A stretch of 64,000 nt of DNA from Silurus meridionalis (lineage: Eukaryota > Chordata > Actinopteri > Siluriformes > Siluridae): assembly GCF_014805685.1 (NCBI RefSeq), contig NC_060899.1, forward strand, positions 8,538,790 through 8,602,789, given 5' to 3'. Below, in pieces: positions 1 to 11,100 of the stretch. A program made the position numbers and the translations under genes. The notes beneath the pieces were generated by a model. That model made no database searches, was not told the origin of the DNA, and worked only from the letters and a program-made list of their open reading frames with translations. Every line of letters begins with the position of its first letter. Position 1 is the first letter of the stretch.

Positions 1-230
1 CTGATTTCATTTGGATGATGCTTACAGAGACTTTAAATAGCTTTGAACAAGAAAGAAAATGTGTACATTTTCAGTGTAATAGTAAAAATATTTACTCACT
101 AGGACAAATAAAAAAAATTAACTTTTTTTAAGAGAGGACTATACAACACTACATTTAAACATCTACATCATTTAGCAAGCAGGAGAGTGATTAGTGGGAT
201 TTCTAAAGTATTATGTGTGTGATCACATTT

Positions 231-282
<52 letters not shown>

Positions 283-285
283 CAT

Positions 286-361
<76 letters not shown>

Positions 362-474
362 GAAATAGATAGATAGATTAGTTTATTAGTAGCCTACATG
401 GGGGCGTGGCCTTCATTCATCCCAATGGGAAATGTACATTATTATTATTGTTATTATTATTATTATTATTATTT
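231..474. repeat. ATT and GATA microsatellites upstream of PRIM1
   Basis: Bases 231-282 are an (ATT)n run, 287-377 a long (GATA)n run with one interruption near 361, and 438-474 a second shorter ATT run. They lie in the 5' flank of PRIM1. The rest of bases 1-640 shows no coding pattern. Confidence 0.95.
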
Positions 475-687
475 ATTTTCCTGTTGCTTATATTTTATTT
501 ATTATTGCCTGCTTTTATCACCAGGACAGACTCTGCATAATCTCCAAGTTGGTAGGTGGCAGCAGAGAGCAGTAAATCCAGCACCGCGAACAACTTTTAC
601 TCCTCCTCCCTGCGTCACTTCCTTCTATTTCCCGCGCTGGTGTTTGATCGAGCTGTCATTGTGCTGCAGTAGTTTATTTACTAAACA

Positions 688-3600
688 ATGTCGAACTCCG
701 GCTTTGACTCTGCGTGTTTACCGGATTTACTGCCGCTTTATTACCGCAGGCTGTTTCCATATGCACAGTATTACCGGTGGCTGAGTTACGGTGGCGGTGA
801 GTCTGCTGGCTAACGGTGTTTTTCCTCACTCTGTTCTTTTAGCCTTGTGAATGGAGAAGAAGAGCTTATGCAGATGACTGCTGACACTAAATCAAGACAG
901 AGCGACAGATTTACACCTATTTATAAAGAGATCATCAGCTTGAAGTGTCTTTCTATCAGTTCGACTACTAACTGTGAACAGAGATACCAGTTCTTTTCAG
1001 AGGAAGGTAGTAAATGCGTGCTCAGGAAGTTACCCCGAGGCGCCAGATGACGTCAAGGACTATATATATATATATATGAATGATATATGAATGATCATTT
1101 TCGTATTATCTGAAGGAAAAAGAGTTTCTTAAAAGTTTGGGCACAGATTCTCCTGCAGTGTTTTTTCTTTGTTGTATACTAAAGACATTCAAACTTTAAT
1201 TATTATGTAGTAAACAAAAACATTTTTAAACAACCTAGAATATGTTTAATATTTCAGATTGTTGAATGTAGCTACATTTAGCTTTGATGACAGCTTGGAA
1301 AACACATGGGAAATCTCTCATCAGATTCATTCAGAGTCACCTCCAGTTAAGATGGATTGGGATCAGTTGAACATGAGAGTAAAAAAGGCAGCCAACAAGT
1401 ACTCAACACCTCTGGGAACTCCACAGGAAAACAATTCCAGGTGACTACCTCATGAGACTGACTGAGAGAATGTCCAAAGTGTGCAAAGCTGTCATCAAAG
1501 CAAAACGTGGAACTTTGAACTTGATCTTTAAAATTATTTTTAAAAAATTCTGGGTTTTTTAAAATTAATTATATACATGTGGTAAAAGCAGAAAAAATAA
1601 TGATTGATTGAATCAGCTATAGAGTTCATAAACAAAGTACAAATAGTGCTTGGGTTGGGCACGCAATAATGATCTGTGATTGGATGTTCCAAAACTGTGA
1701 TATTCTGTGATGTGATGTGATCTCCAGCAACACAGCCAACATATACCAATATGCACTAAGTCCCATTAAGATCCATATTCAATCTCCAAATATTTTTTCT
1801 TTTTAATACACTCTGATCAGGCATAATAAAAAAGGATTTTATGACCACCTGCCTAATATTGTGTTGGTCCCTCTTTTGCTGCCAAAACAGTCCTGACCCT
1901 AACAGCATTTCTCATCTGTTGGATCGGACCACACGCTTGCTCCCCATGTGTATCAGCGAGACTTGTCCAGCCATGACCCTCTTGCTAGTTCACCACTATT
2001 CCTTCCTTGGAGCACTTTTAATAGATTCTGACCACCCCACAAAAGCTGCAGTTTTGAAAATGCTCTGACCCATTCATCTAGCCATTACGATTGTTAAACT
2101 CGCACAAATCCATACATTTTCCTGATTCTAACACACCAACTTTGAGGACAAAATGTTCACTTGCTGCCTAATAATTCCCACCCACTACCAGGTGCCATGA
2201 TGAAGAGATAATCAGTGTTATTCACTCACTGGTCATAATGTTGTTATATTATACCTGGTCAGTGTATATTTGTCTACCTTAATGAATGTTGTTTTGCGTT
2301 ACTAATTAAACATTTTTTAAATAATTGTTATCCTTTTTTCAGTGTCCAAGAACTACTTCCAGAATCGCGAGTTCTCGTTCACACTCAAAGATGACATCTA
2401 TGTTCGGTATCAATCGTTCAGCACCCAGAGTGATCTGGAGAAGGAGATGCAGAAAATGAATCCACATAAGATTGACATTGGTGCAGTTTACAGCCACAGG
2501 GTGAGCTTTTGTGTACCAAGCTGTCAGATGTGTAAACACCACATCCTGATTTCGTGCACATACAATGGTCATGTATTTATAGCTGAAATATGGAAACCTT
2601 GTTTTTGTGCCCAACAGCCCAGTCAACACAATACAGTGAAGTCTGGAACCTTCCAGGCTCTGGAGAAGGAGCTGGTTTTTGATATTGACATGACAGACTA
2701 TGATGATGTCAGAAGCTGCTGCAGGTACCTTTCGGCGTTTTTTTTTGTTTGATCTTTCTTGTTTCCAGCAGTAGAATTTGCTATAGTTACAATGTGCTCG
2801 AATGATTTTTATTTAGTGCTGCAGATATTTGCTGTAAGTGCTGGACTCTGATGACCATTGCCATTCGTATTCTGGACCGGGCACTGAGAGGTAAGGACGC
2901 AAGAGACAAAGAGCTAAGGAACTGTTTATAACTCTAAGTCACCTTATCATTAAATAAAGCTGAGAATAATATTTGTTACACAGCACAGACTTATATTCAT
3001 AATGTATTAATCAGAACAAAATCAGCCTGCTCTATAGTCTTACTCATAGTTCATTAAAAATACTAAATAGAAAACAAGATTCGACTCCAAACAGCTAGAG
3101 TAGGCTACTGCATGGAAGAGCAGCTTCACATGTTGCTCATTTGTTGTTGTGGAACAGAGGACTTTGGCTTCCAGCACCTCCTGTGGGTTTACTCGGGCAG
3201 GAGAGGAGTGCATTGCTGGGTTTGTGACGAAGCCGCCAGGAAGCTGTCAGTGGCGGCTCGTTCGGCTGTGGCCGAGTACCTCAGCTTAGTAAAGGTAAGT
3301 TTGACTTTTCTCTTTATATCTTTTTAGAAACTTTAAAAAACTATTCTAAGAAATTGAAAATAAAAAGAATCCCTTGAATTTTGCTCACTGATAGAAATCC
3401 ATGTTTTTGTGTATGGCAATTCAAAAATAGAACGATCACAGCAAGTCTAGAATCCTACATATACATCACATATCTATAGACTTTTTATTAAAAATCATTT
3501 ACTCACATGCACTGATATTACATACACACACCAAACATGATACAGAAGATTACTACTAATTTCTTAATACTAATGTTGGGCCTTCAGTTGTTCTCGTCTC

Positions 3601-5274
3601 ACTCGTGTAAATTTGGACATACACTATACAGACAAAAGTATTGGGACACCTGATTTTTCCAGCCATATGTGTTTCCAAACTGTTCTCGCAAAGCTGAAGG
3701 CACCCCGTTGTACAGGGTGTCTTTGGATGCAGTAGCATGAAATTGTTTCTTTACTTAAACAATGAGACCCAAAACTGTTCCAGCATGATATTGCCCCTGT
3801 GCCCAAAGCAAACTCCATGAAGATATACTTTGCATGGGTTGGAATGGAAGATCTCCTGCCATAGAGCTCTGACCTCGACCCTATTGAATACCATTGGGAT
3901 TAATTGGGATGCTGACTGCACCCCAGGCCTCCTCACTCCACCATCAGTACATGCCTATAGTAACACCCCTGTGTCTGATTGAGCACAAAGTAGAGTGGAG
4001 AAATTTATTAGAGGACTAAATGTGGAATGCGATGCTCAAAAAGCAAATACCATACTTATAACCAGGTGACTGCGAAATGTTTGCAATATAATGTAAGTAA
4101 ATTAAATAATGCAAAACCCCAAAACAAGTTCATGACATAACTCAAATGAAGAATCTTTGACTAGACAAGCAACCTATTTATCCCATTAATTGAAATGCTT
4201 CTAGTGTGTTCTTGTTTATACAGTAGATGACGGGGTCTAACCAAATCTTTCTATATATTTTAGGTTTGTTAAATTACCATGAATCTCTGTTTTCTATAAT
4301 CATATCATTTACAAATCCTTTTTGTTCTATTGTCCTTTAATAATAAGATTATATTTTATGAACATTGTACCAAAAGCCTTGTGTATTTATGCATTTAGGG
4401 TGGGGAGGAGACGGTGAAGAAAGTAGTGCTGTCAGACCCCATTCACCCATTCATCAGGTGACGTATCAAACATATGCATCATTAAAGAAACCAGTAATCA
4501 CAGTACATTCTTACACTTCTCATACTGGTTTAGATATTTTAACTGTTAGATGTATTGATTCAGCCCCCTGAATTTATTGTGTCTAATACTTCTGTTCTTT
4601 TATACAGCCAGTCTCTTGTTGTCGTGGAGCACTACTTCCCCCAGTACGCAATCGATGGACAGGACCTGATGGGCAGCAAAGCAAGTGTTGACAAAGTGCT
4701 CAGCTTGTTACCTGAAGATATCCTTTATATCAGGCTTTGTGTTTCAACTCCATATATTTCTGAAGTAAAACTAGCCCTGAACAGAGTTTTCTTTTACATT
4801 GAATGCACATATCAGAAAGGAGCTATTAAACACTTATGAGACTGAGAAGAATCCGATGAAGCGCTGGGACCACCTACAATCCGTAGTGCATCAGAAAAGG
4901 GTAAATCGGAGAGTGGAACAATCCCTTTGCATTTGTTGTAATTGAGATCAGTGATAATCAACTGATAATTACTTTTTTTTTTAAGTACAAAATGTTAGAA
5001 TAACGTAATTTCTTGTTTGTGAGATTTCTGCTTTGTTACATGATGTACAGTACATAGATTTCTTAAATTGGAGGTGTGTTTTTGTGGAACAGACTATCAG
5101 TAAGAAGGGGCCGCAGCACATCGATAAGGAGATCATGCTGCAGTACTGTTACCCACGCTTGGATGTTAATGTCAGTAAAGGAGTCAACCATTTACTGAAA
5201 AGTCCATTTAGTGTTCATCCTAAAACAGGTGAGAAAATCGTAACTCTTTATGAAGAGTAAAGGTGTGGGTGTGG

Positions 5275-5307
<33 letters not shown>

Positions 5308-5803
5308 CGGATCGAATTGTTAAGGATTTCGACTACTTCAGGAGTTTTGTTTTCTAACTTAGTTGGTTCTATATATTTTTTTTAATCTAAACAATTTCTA
5401 ATTAAAATGTATGTTAATGTATGCTTCATATCTGCATATCATACTCATCACTGACAAAGTAAAAAAGTAATTTCTCAAAAACTTTTTTGTTGGGTTTTAC
5501 TTAAACTCTGTGTTGATTTAACAAAGGATTCAGAACCGTTTTAGTATTTAAATGATGGTACGTTATTCCTTTATCACGTTATTGTTGTGTGCACTTCAGG
5601 TAGGATTTCTGTACCAATTGACTTGAAAAATCTGGACAAATTTGACCCGTTTGAGGTTCCTACAATCAGGTATGTATTTGTATCTTTATCTATTTTTAAT
5701 AAAATAAAAAAAAAAAAAAAAAATAATAATCAATTATATACTATCCCATATATTGCTGAAACATGAGAGGTGTACTCACTTTTGGGAGATTGTGTGTGTG
5801 TAT

Positions 5804-5884
<81 letters not shown>

Positions 5885-7705
5885 CATACACGCGGTATCT
5901 CCCAAAAGTGAGTACACCTCTCATGTTTTAGCCACAACTTTATTATCTCTTCTTCAGCGACAATACTATAGAAATGTTACTTGGATATATTTTACAGTAG
6001 TCAATGTGCAGCTTGTATTGCAGTACGGTTTTAATGTCCTCTGAAAATAATTCAACATATAGTCATTATTGTCAAAATAACTGACAACAAAAGTGAGCAC
6101 ACACTAAGTGAACATGTCAATATTTTGTGTGAGCACCATTGTTATGCAGCACTGCCTTAATCCTCCTGTGCATGGAATTCACCAGAGCTGCACAGGTTGT
6201 TGCTGGGATCCTCTTCCATTCCTCCATAATGACATCACAGAGCTGCCGGATGTTAGACATATGGTGCTTCTCCACCTTCTGCTTAATGATGCTCCACAGG
6301 TGCTCAATAGGGTTCAGGTCTGGAGACATACTTGGCCACTCCATCACCTTCACCTTCAGCAAGACAGTTGTCATCTTGGCAGTGGCAGTGTGCTTGGGGT
6401 CGTTATTATGTTGCAAAACTGAGTTAATGATGGGAGGGCGTCATGTTCAGCTTCAGAATGTCAGTACATGTTGGAATCCGTTTCCCTCAATGAACCACAG
6501 CTCCCCAGTACCAGCAGCACTCCACCATACTTTACTTAAGGCAAGACTTCTTGGAATTCCTTATCAGGGCGTCTCCACACATGCTTGACACCATCTAAGC
6601 CAAACAAGTTTATCTTTATCCATAGTACATGATTCCAGTAATTCATGCTCTTGGACAGGTTGTCTTCAGCAAACTGTTTTACGGGCTTCCTTGTGAGCCA
6701 GCTTCAGAAGAGGCTTCCTTCTGGGCAGACCTTCTGCTTCTGTAACCTCTAAAGCAATGCTGCTGCACTTATGCAGCTGTTTATTTTTTTGAAGCTGCTT
6801 CTTTAACTGACACACAGCACAAGGACTCAACTTCTTTGATGGACCCTTGTGAGGCCTGTAGGTCAGAGCAAAAATTCTTTCAAAGAGTTCTTTGCCATGC
6901 AGTGCCATGTTGCACATTCAGTGGTCAGTATGAGAGAATTGTACACAAAGCACCACATTTTATCTGCTCTAATACAAGATACACAAATGTGTATGGTTCT
7001 GTCAAGCAGACAAAAACATGAACATGATGAATAAGACATGTCTTTGGTTACACGACAGCTGTTATTTCATCACAGTTATTTAGACAATAATAGTTGTATG
7101 TTGAGTTATTTTCAGGGGACAGTTAATCTATACTGCTATACGAGCTGCACAATGACTATGAATATATCCAAGTTTCATTTCTATAGTATTGTCCCTTAGA
7201 AGACACATTTCCAGGTCTTACTGTATGCTCTCTATGTGTGCAGCCTTATTTGTGAAGAGCTGGACAAACCTCTAACTGCTGACGAGGAGGAGGAAATGAA
7301 AGATAAAGAAAATGAAACAGAACCTGGTGAACGGCGCAAAATCCGAGGTAGGCACAACCATGCACTGAATGTTTTTATTGAACATGAATATTTAACACTT
7401 AAAAGTTAATCTATATTTCAGATACAGATTTTGCTGTGTCACATAGATGGTTATGGATTATATTTTTTTCTTCAGATTACAAGCACACTAGTCTGGCTAA
7501 GTATGTGAAGCTGTTCGATCAGTTTCTGGACATTATGGCTCGGTGTAGAAAAGGAGAGATGTTGAAGAAAAGCGGTATGTTCTTGAGATACATCATTTCT
7601 GTATAGTGTAGTACTTGGCATAAAAATCTGGTCGGCATGTTTTTTGAAGTTTATGACCTGAGAAAGTGCATATTTCTTTTGGCAGATGTTCAGAAGGAGT
7701 TTTAA
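688..7705 (+). CDS. prim1: DNA primase small (catalytic) subunit, 13 exons
   Basis: PRIM1 makes the RNA primers for DNA polymerase alpha in nuclear replication. Exons: 688-796, 2343-2500, 2618-2724, 2817-2890, 3158-3294, 4399-4457, 4608-4717, 4809-4900, 5093-5228, 5600-5669, 7244-7347, 7476-7574, 7686-7705. Phases close throughout and predict 424 aa, close to the usual vertebrate length. The start is the first ATG of exon 1, followed by the family N-terminus with [15 protein letters not shown]. Visible features are the catalytic FDID pair (about D111 and D113), the Cys-rich zinc site [13 protein letters not shown] just after it, [12 protein letters not shown], and [10 protein letters not shown] with the third catalytic Asp near 306. 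Twelve introns are present; eleven are GT-AG and the one at 4718-4808 is AT-AC. Intron 10 holds a Tc1-like relic. A likely poly(A) signal AATAAA lies at 7984-7989. Confidence 0.97.
1130..1520. mobile_element. Degenerate DNA-transposon-like fragment in prim1 intron 1
   Basis: The text around 1255-1500 (TTTAGCTTTGATGACAGC, then a run about a last segment ending in GTCATCAAAGCAAAACGTGG) resembles a repeat family common in fish introns. No intact reading frame or clear terminal repeats can be seen. Bases 797-1130 are otherwise plain intron. Confidence 0.35.
1807..2266. mobile_element. Short inverted-repeat element (MITE-like) in prim1 intron 1
   Basis: The left end TACACTCTGATCAGGCATA is an imperfect reverse complement of the right end TATACCTGGTCAGTGTATA. 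A subterminal ATTATGACCAC-like block occurs near both ends. The interior is non-coding. This is the teleost repeat type that carries ATTGTGTTGGTCCCTC near its left end. It is about 460 bp and probably non-autonomous. Confidence 0.65.
3620..4075. mobile_element. Tc1-like non-autonomous relic in prim1 intron 5
   Basis: It starts with TACACTATACAGACAAAAG and GTATTGGGACACCTG, a terminal sequence typical of a teleost Tc1-like family. A decayed transposase C-terminal segment can be made out near 3870-3910 ([12 protein letters not shown]). The tail near 4030 has ATGCTCAAAAAGCA, also found at 37430, so two family members occur in the window. Confidence 0.6.
4718..4808 (+). other. prim1: AT-AC (U12-type) intron of prim1
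   Basis: The intron begins ATATCCTTT directly after ...CCTGAAG and ends ...TGCAC. Joining here restores [17 protein letters not shown], which matches the spacing of the primase family. A pyrimidine-rich TTCTTTTAC a few bases before the end resembles the U12 branch site. The intron is 91 nt, so retaining it would shift the frame and reach a TGA just downstream. Confidence 0.85.
5262..5306. repeat. (GT)n microsatellite, prim1 intron 9
   Basis: GT-rich run with imperfect start, directly after exon 9. Confidence 0.9.
5761..7205 (-). mobile_element. Tc1-like transposon relic in prim1 intron 10
   Basis: A transposase relic reads on the minus strand. The C-terminal part (6117-6416) carries [20 protein letters not shown] and a final KAVLHNNG; an N-terminal portion lies at 6666-6917. 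Frames are broken between them, so it is inactive. The subterminal block CTGAAAATAATTCAACATATAG near 6040 recurs inverted near 7100, giving long terminal repeats of the IR/DR type. Its left tip (5894-5929) has an inverted partner at 5762-5793 across an (AT)n run. Confidence 0.8.
5808..5881. repeat. (AT)n microsatellite between inverted transposon tips
   Basis: About 70 bases of pure AT alternation, flanked by an inverted copy of ATGAGAGGTGTACTCACTTT on each side. Confidence 0.95.
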
Positions 7706-7983
7706 TGACTCGGTAATGGCACAAAACAAACGTCGGTGCTCAACTAAGGGATCAGAACTGACTGCATTACTGGATTGGTTTTTTACAACAGAAAATAAAT
7801 TGAACCAGTTTGTTAGAAAGAACATTCGGATGTTTTTTATATTCTTGAATGTTTGACCTAACTGTAGTGTTCTGAAAACAGAAGGGCACCTTTTTATATT
7901 TAAAATTTGATCCCTGAAAAGATTTTGTACTGTAGATAACTGGTCTGATCTGTTGTAATGTCTTTAATGTTTCACCAAGAACT

Positions 7984-7989
7984 AATAAA
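7984..7989 (+). terminator. prim1: prim1 poly(A) signal
   Basis: AATAAA about 280 bases after the prim1 stop. It is the last canonical signal before the convergent TFIP11 3' end. Confidence 0.6.
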
Positions 7990-8074
7990 ACGTATTGTAT
8001 ATAATTTGCTAGCACACATGGAGGAAATGGATCTTTTAATATTGAATGAATAATCACCTTGCAAAAATGAACAG

Positions 8075-8080
8075 TTTATT
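8075..8080 (-). terminator. tfip11: tfip11 poly(A) signal
   Basis: TTTATT on the plus strand (AATAAA on the minus strand) 113 bases beyond the tfip11 stop, so the two genes end within about 100 bases of each other. Confidence 0.5.
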
Positions 8081-8192
8081 TCCAAGGTTGTCACTCACAG
8101 ACTTACTACAAACATAAACTCCTAGTGAATTGTTTTATAAGACACATTGAATTCACATTCCCTTCTTGTCACACAGTCTTTATCTCAGTCAC

Positions 8193-11100
8193 TTATTTGG
8201 CCATATCAATGAGACTCTGTAGTGATGTAGGGACCCAGGTCTTTTTCCCCTGGACGAACACAACACCTCTCTCCACATAGATAATGATTCTGCCAAATGT
8301 ATACAGTTGCTTGCCCATGTGCCGCTTGCCTACTAAAGGCATGAAAACAATGCCATTTTCTTCTGCTTTGGCCTGGATCAGGTCTTTAAAGTTGGTGGGC
8401 ATAGAGGCTGAAATAGGGCCAGTGACAGGCAGGCGTGGAACGCTGCTTTCTGCCTCACGCTGCGGTGCTGCTGGTGGTTCGTATTGGAAATCTTTCCTCC
8501 TTTCTGTCTGGGTCAGATATGCAATGTTTTCTTTTGCTCCTGGCTGCATGTAGCCCCCTGTGGAACAGAGAACATGAGAAAGTCAAAGTCTGTTAGTTTA
8601 GGGTGTACATGTCAGTAATGAGGTTGCCAAATATGATTTATGTGAGAGAGGCAAACAGAGCATATTACTTCTCTGTGTTCCTCCATGATTAATGGATACA
8701 GCTTTACATATTTAAGTTTCTAATAAAGACTTCCATTCATTTTATTTCTAATTTGTAAATTAAGTCTCCCTATGAAATGTTACATATGGTAATTACTGTT
8801 GGCTTTAAACCCTAAACAACAAACAAACAGAAACAACAGACTAGCACTTATTAGAACTATTAATGGAACAGCCATTTTATAAGATGTTTGGACTAAATTG
8901 GGACCAGGATCCCACATGGCTAAATAAAAAATAAAGTGGTTTTATACTCATGCACCCATATAAAATAATCATCTTTGGTTTAGAGACAGAGAGAGAGAAA
9001 TTTACCGAGTCCAGAGGCTACAGCTCTGTTCATAATGTCCAAAGCTTCGTTCAGCTTCTCTTTTATAAGAGGCTGACTGAGCAGTTGCTCTGACAGCATG
9101 CCCTTCCATCCCAGATACCACTTAGTGATCTCCTCATAGTTAGGATTGTTACTCAGCCAAGAACACAACACCTGTAACAAATACAATTATAAATAAACTG
9201 ATTATGTATGTATTAACATAATACAAGTAGCATTTTTATGCTGGTTTGGCTTTTAATTTTCTAAAACTCACTATGTTTTTCCATTTTTGTTTTCTTTTTT
9301 AACTACTAAGTTGTCATTTTGTTTAAAAAAAAAAAAAAAAAAAAAGCCATCATAGTGAAAACTTTTCACATAACAGATATAATAATTTCTAAGAAATAAA
9401 ATACCTGGACCTACCTGTAGCCATTTGTTAAAAAAGTGCTTGTCAAGTAATCCGACCATACTGGAGAGAGACAGCATGCCTTCCCAGTCCATCACCCAGT
9501 TGAACGGGTCAATCAGCTGCTGATGTGGGTTCACCACCAGCTCCCCTAGACAGAGAGCTGCAACACACCAACACACGCACATTAAGATGTAAACTCATTC
9601 GCATTGGAGAACAATTCAAAAACATATTTGCATCAGCATTATGAAAATGTGGCTGGGAAAAATTCGCAGGTTGACCAAAACACATACCCAACTTAGGAAC
9701 AATGTTTTTGACCATGAAGGCCTCCCAGGCTCCAGGGGTGAAGACTTCTTTCCAAGGTTGCAGGATGAGTCGGGCTGAAGCGTCGTTGGGGTGCCAGCGC
9801 TGTAGAGCGTTTGCTAACTTGTTGCGTATAGGTGGGTACAGTGGCTCTAAGCGCATCTGCATCTGAGGCAACCATGGATGGATCCATGAATGGATGGGTA
9901 CCGTGTCTGTCAGTGGGTTCCAGTTATCAACCTGAGAAGCCAGAATAATACATCACCCAGTATTTAGGTTTGTTAACCATTTTTAAGATGCTCCCAATTA
10001 ATATAACTACAAAGCAGCCTTATATGATACATTGATATTGTACTGTATTTTAAAGAACTGATTTTATCATGTAAAACAATGATTTACCATTTTAATTCTT
10101 ATTATGCAGACATGTGACTTGACAATAAAATCAACAGTAAATGCAAGTGACCTCTTTCTGTAGCCGTGGAAAGATTAGCTGCTCCAGCACGTAGTCGAGG
10201 ATCCAGATAGGAAGCACAGGGGCCCAGCAATCCACAAGATCCACCATTGGACCAACATTTCTGGGCTGCCACTGTGCCACACAGTTCCTCAGCACTGGAA
10301 CCCAGACTTCCCATATCAACCTACAGACAGACCCCCAAATTGTTAAATAGTAAACAAATGGCATGTAGAAATCCTTACATATTCATATAATGTTCACTTC
10401 AAAATAAGCAAATAAAATGAATGATAAACAGAGAATTCATTTTTGAATTAATTAAGACTTTATATGGGGGAAAATAGTTATATATATATATATATTTTTT
10501 TTTTGTATGTTTAGTATATTTACTTATTTAGAATGTACCAATACAATTTATTTTTTTTTATATAAAAACTGACTGCAGTAGGGTTCACCTGTGGTAAGGG
10601 TCCATATGGTTGGAGTCAGGTACACTATGTTGAAGTTGTGTACCCTCTAGAATGGCCCGCCACTGACCTACCTCCTCTAAACCATATGAACAGTCCTATA
10701 CAAAAACAAATATAACTAGATATTAGAAACCAAAAAAGCACACAGAAATACTTTATCTTTGTAACAGGCATGCATTTTCACCTTCAGTGGGTCCCAGTTT
10801 CTAAGTTTCTCATTCAGTAGTGGATGCACCACAGAAACGGCGAGATCGGCCAGCCCCATGCTCTTGTACTCATTGTAGAAGTGCGTCTGCATCTGCTGGA
10901 AGACCTGGACGCCCTCTTCGAGAGAGAGTGGAGGGTTGCCTCCTTCTCCAGCTGTTTCCAGACGCTCCACTAGCTCCAGCACCTGCTCTAGTCGCTCCAC
11001 TGCTTGACTTTCCTCACATAGCCGTTCCTGCAAAGTCGTGCTTTCATGCTGTAGAGACACCACTGTGTCCCTCTCATGCTGAAGACGCCGACAGCTCTGC

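Noticed and set aside
847..1050. Small open frame in prim1 intron 1
   Set aside because: It lies in the intron, has no splice or family support, and the prim1 exon 1 to exon 2 junction is complete without it.
4555..4839. Open frame reading through 4608-4808 as one long prim1 exon
   Set aside because: The tail after PED departs from the primase family and ends at TGA. Removing the 91-base AT-AC intron restores the family sequence.
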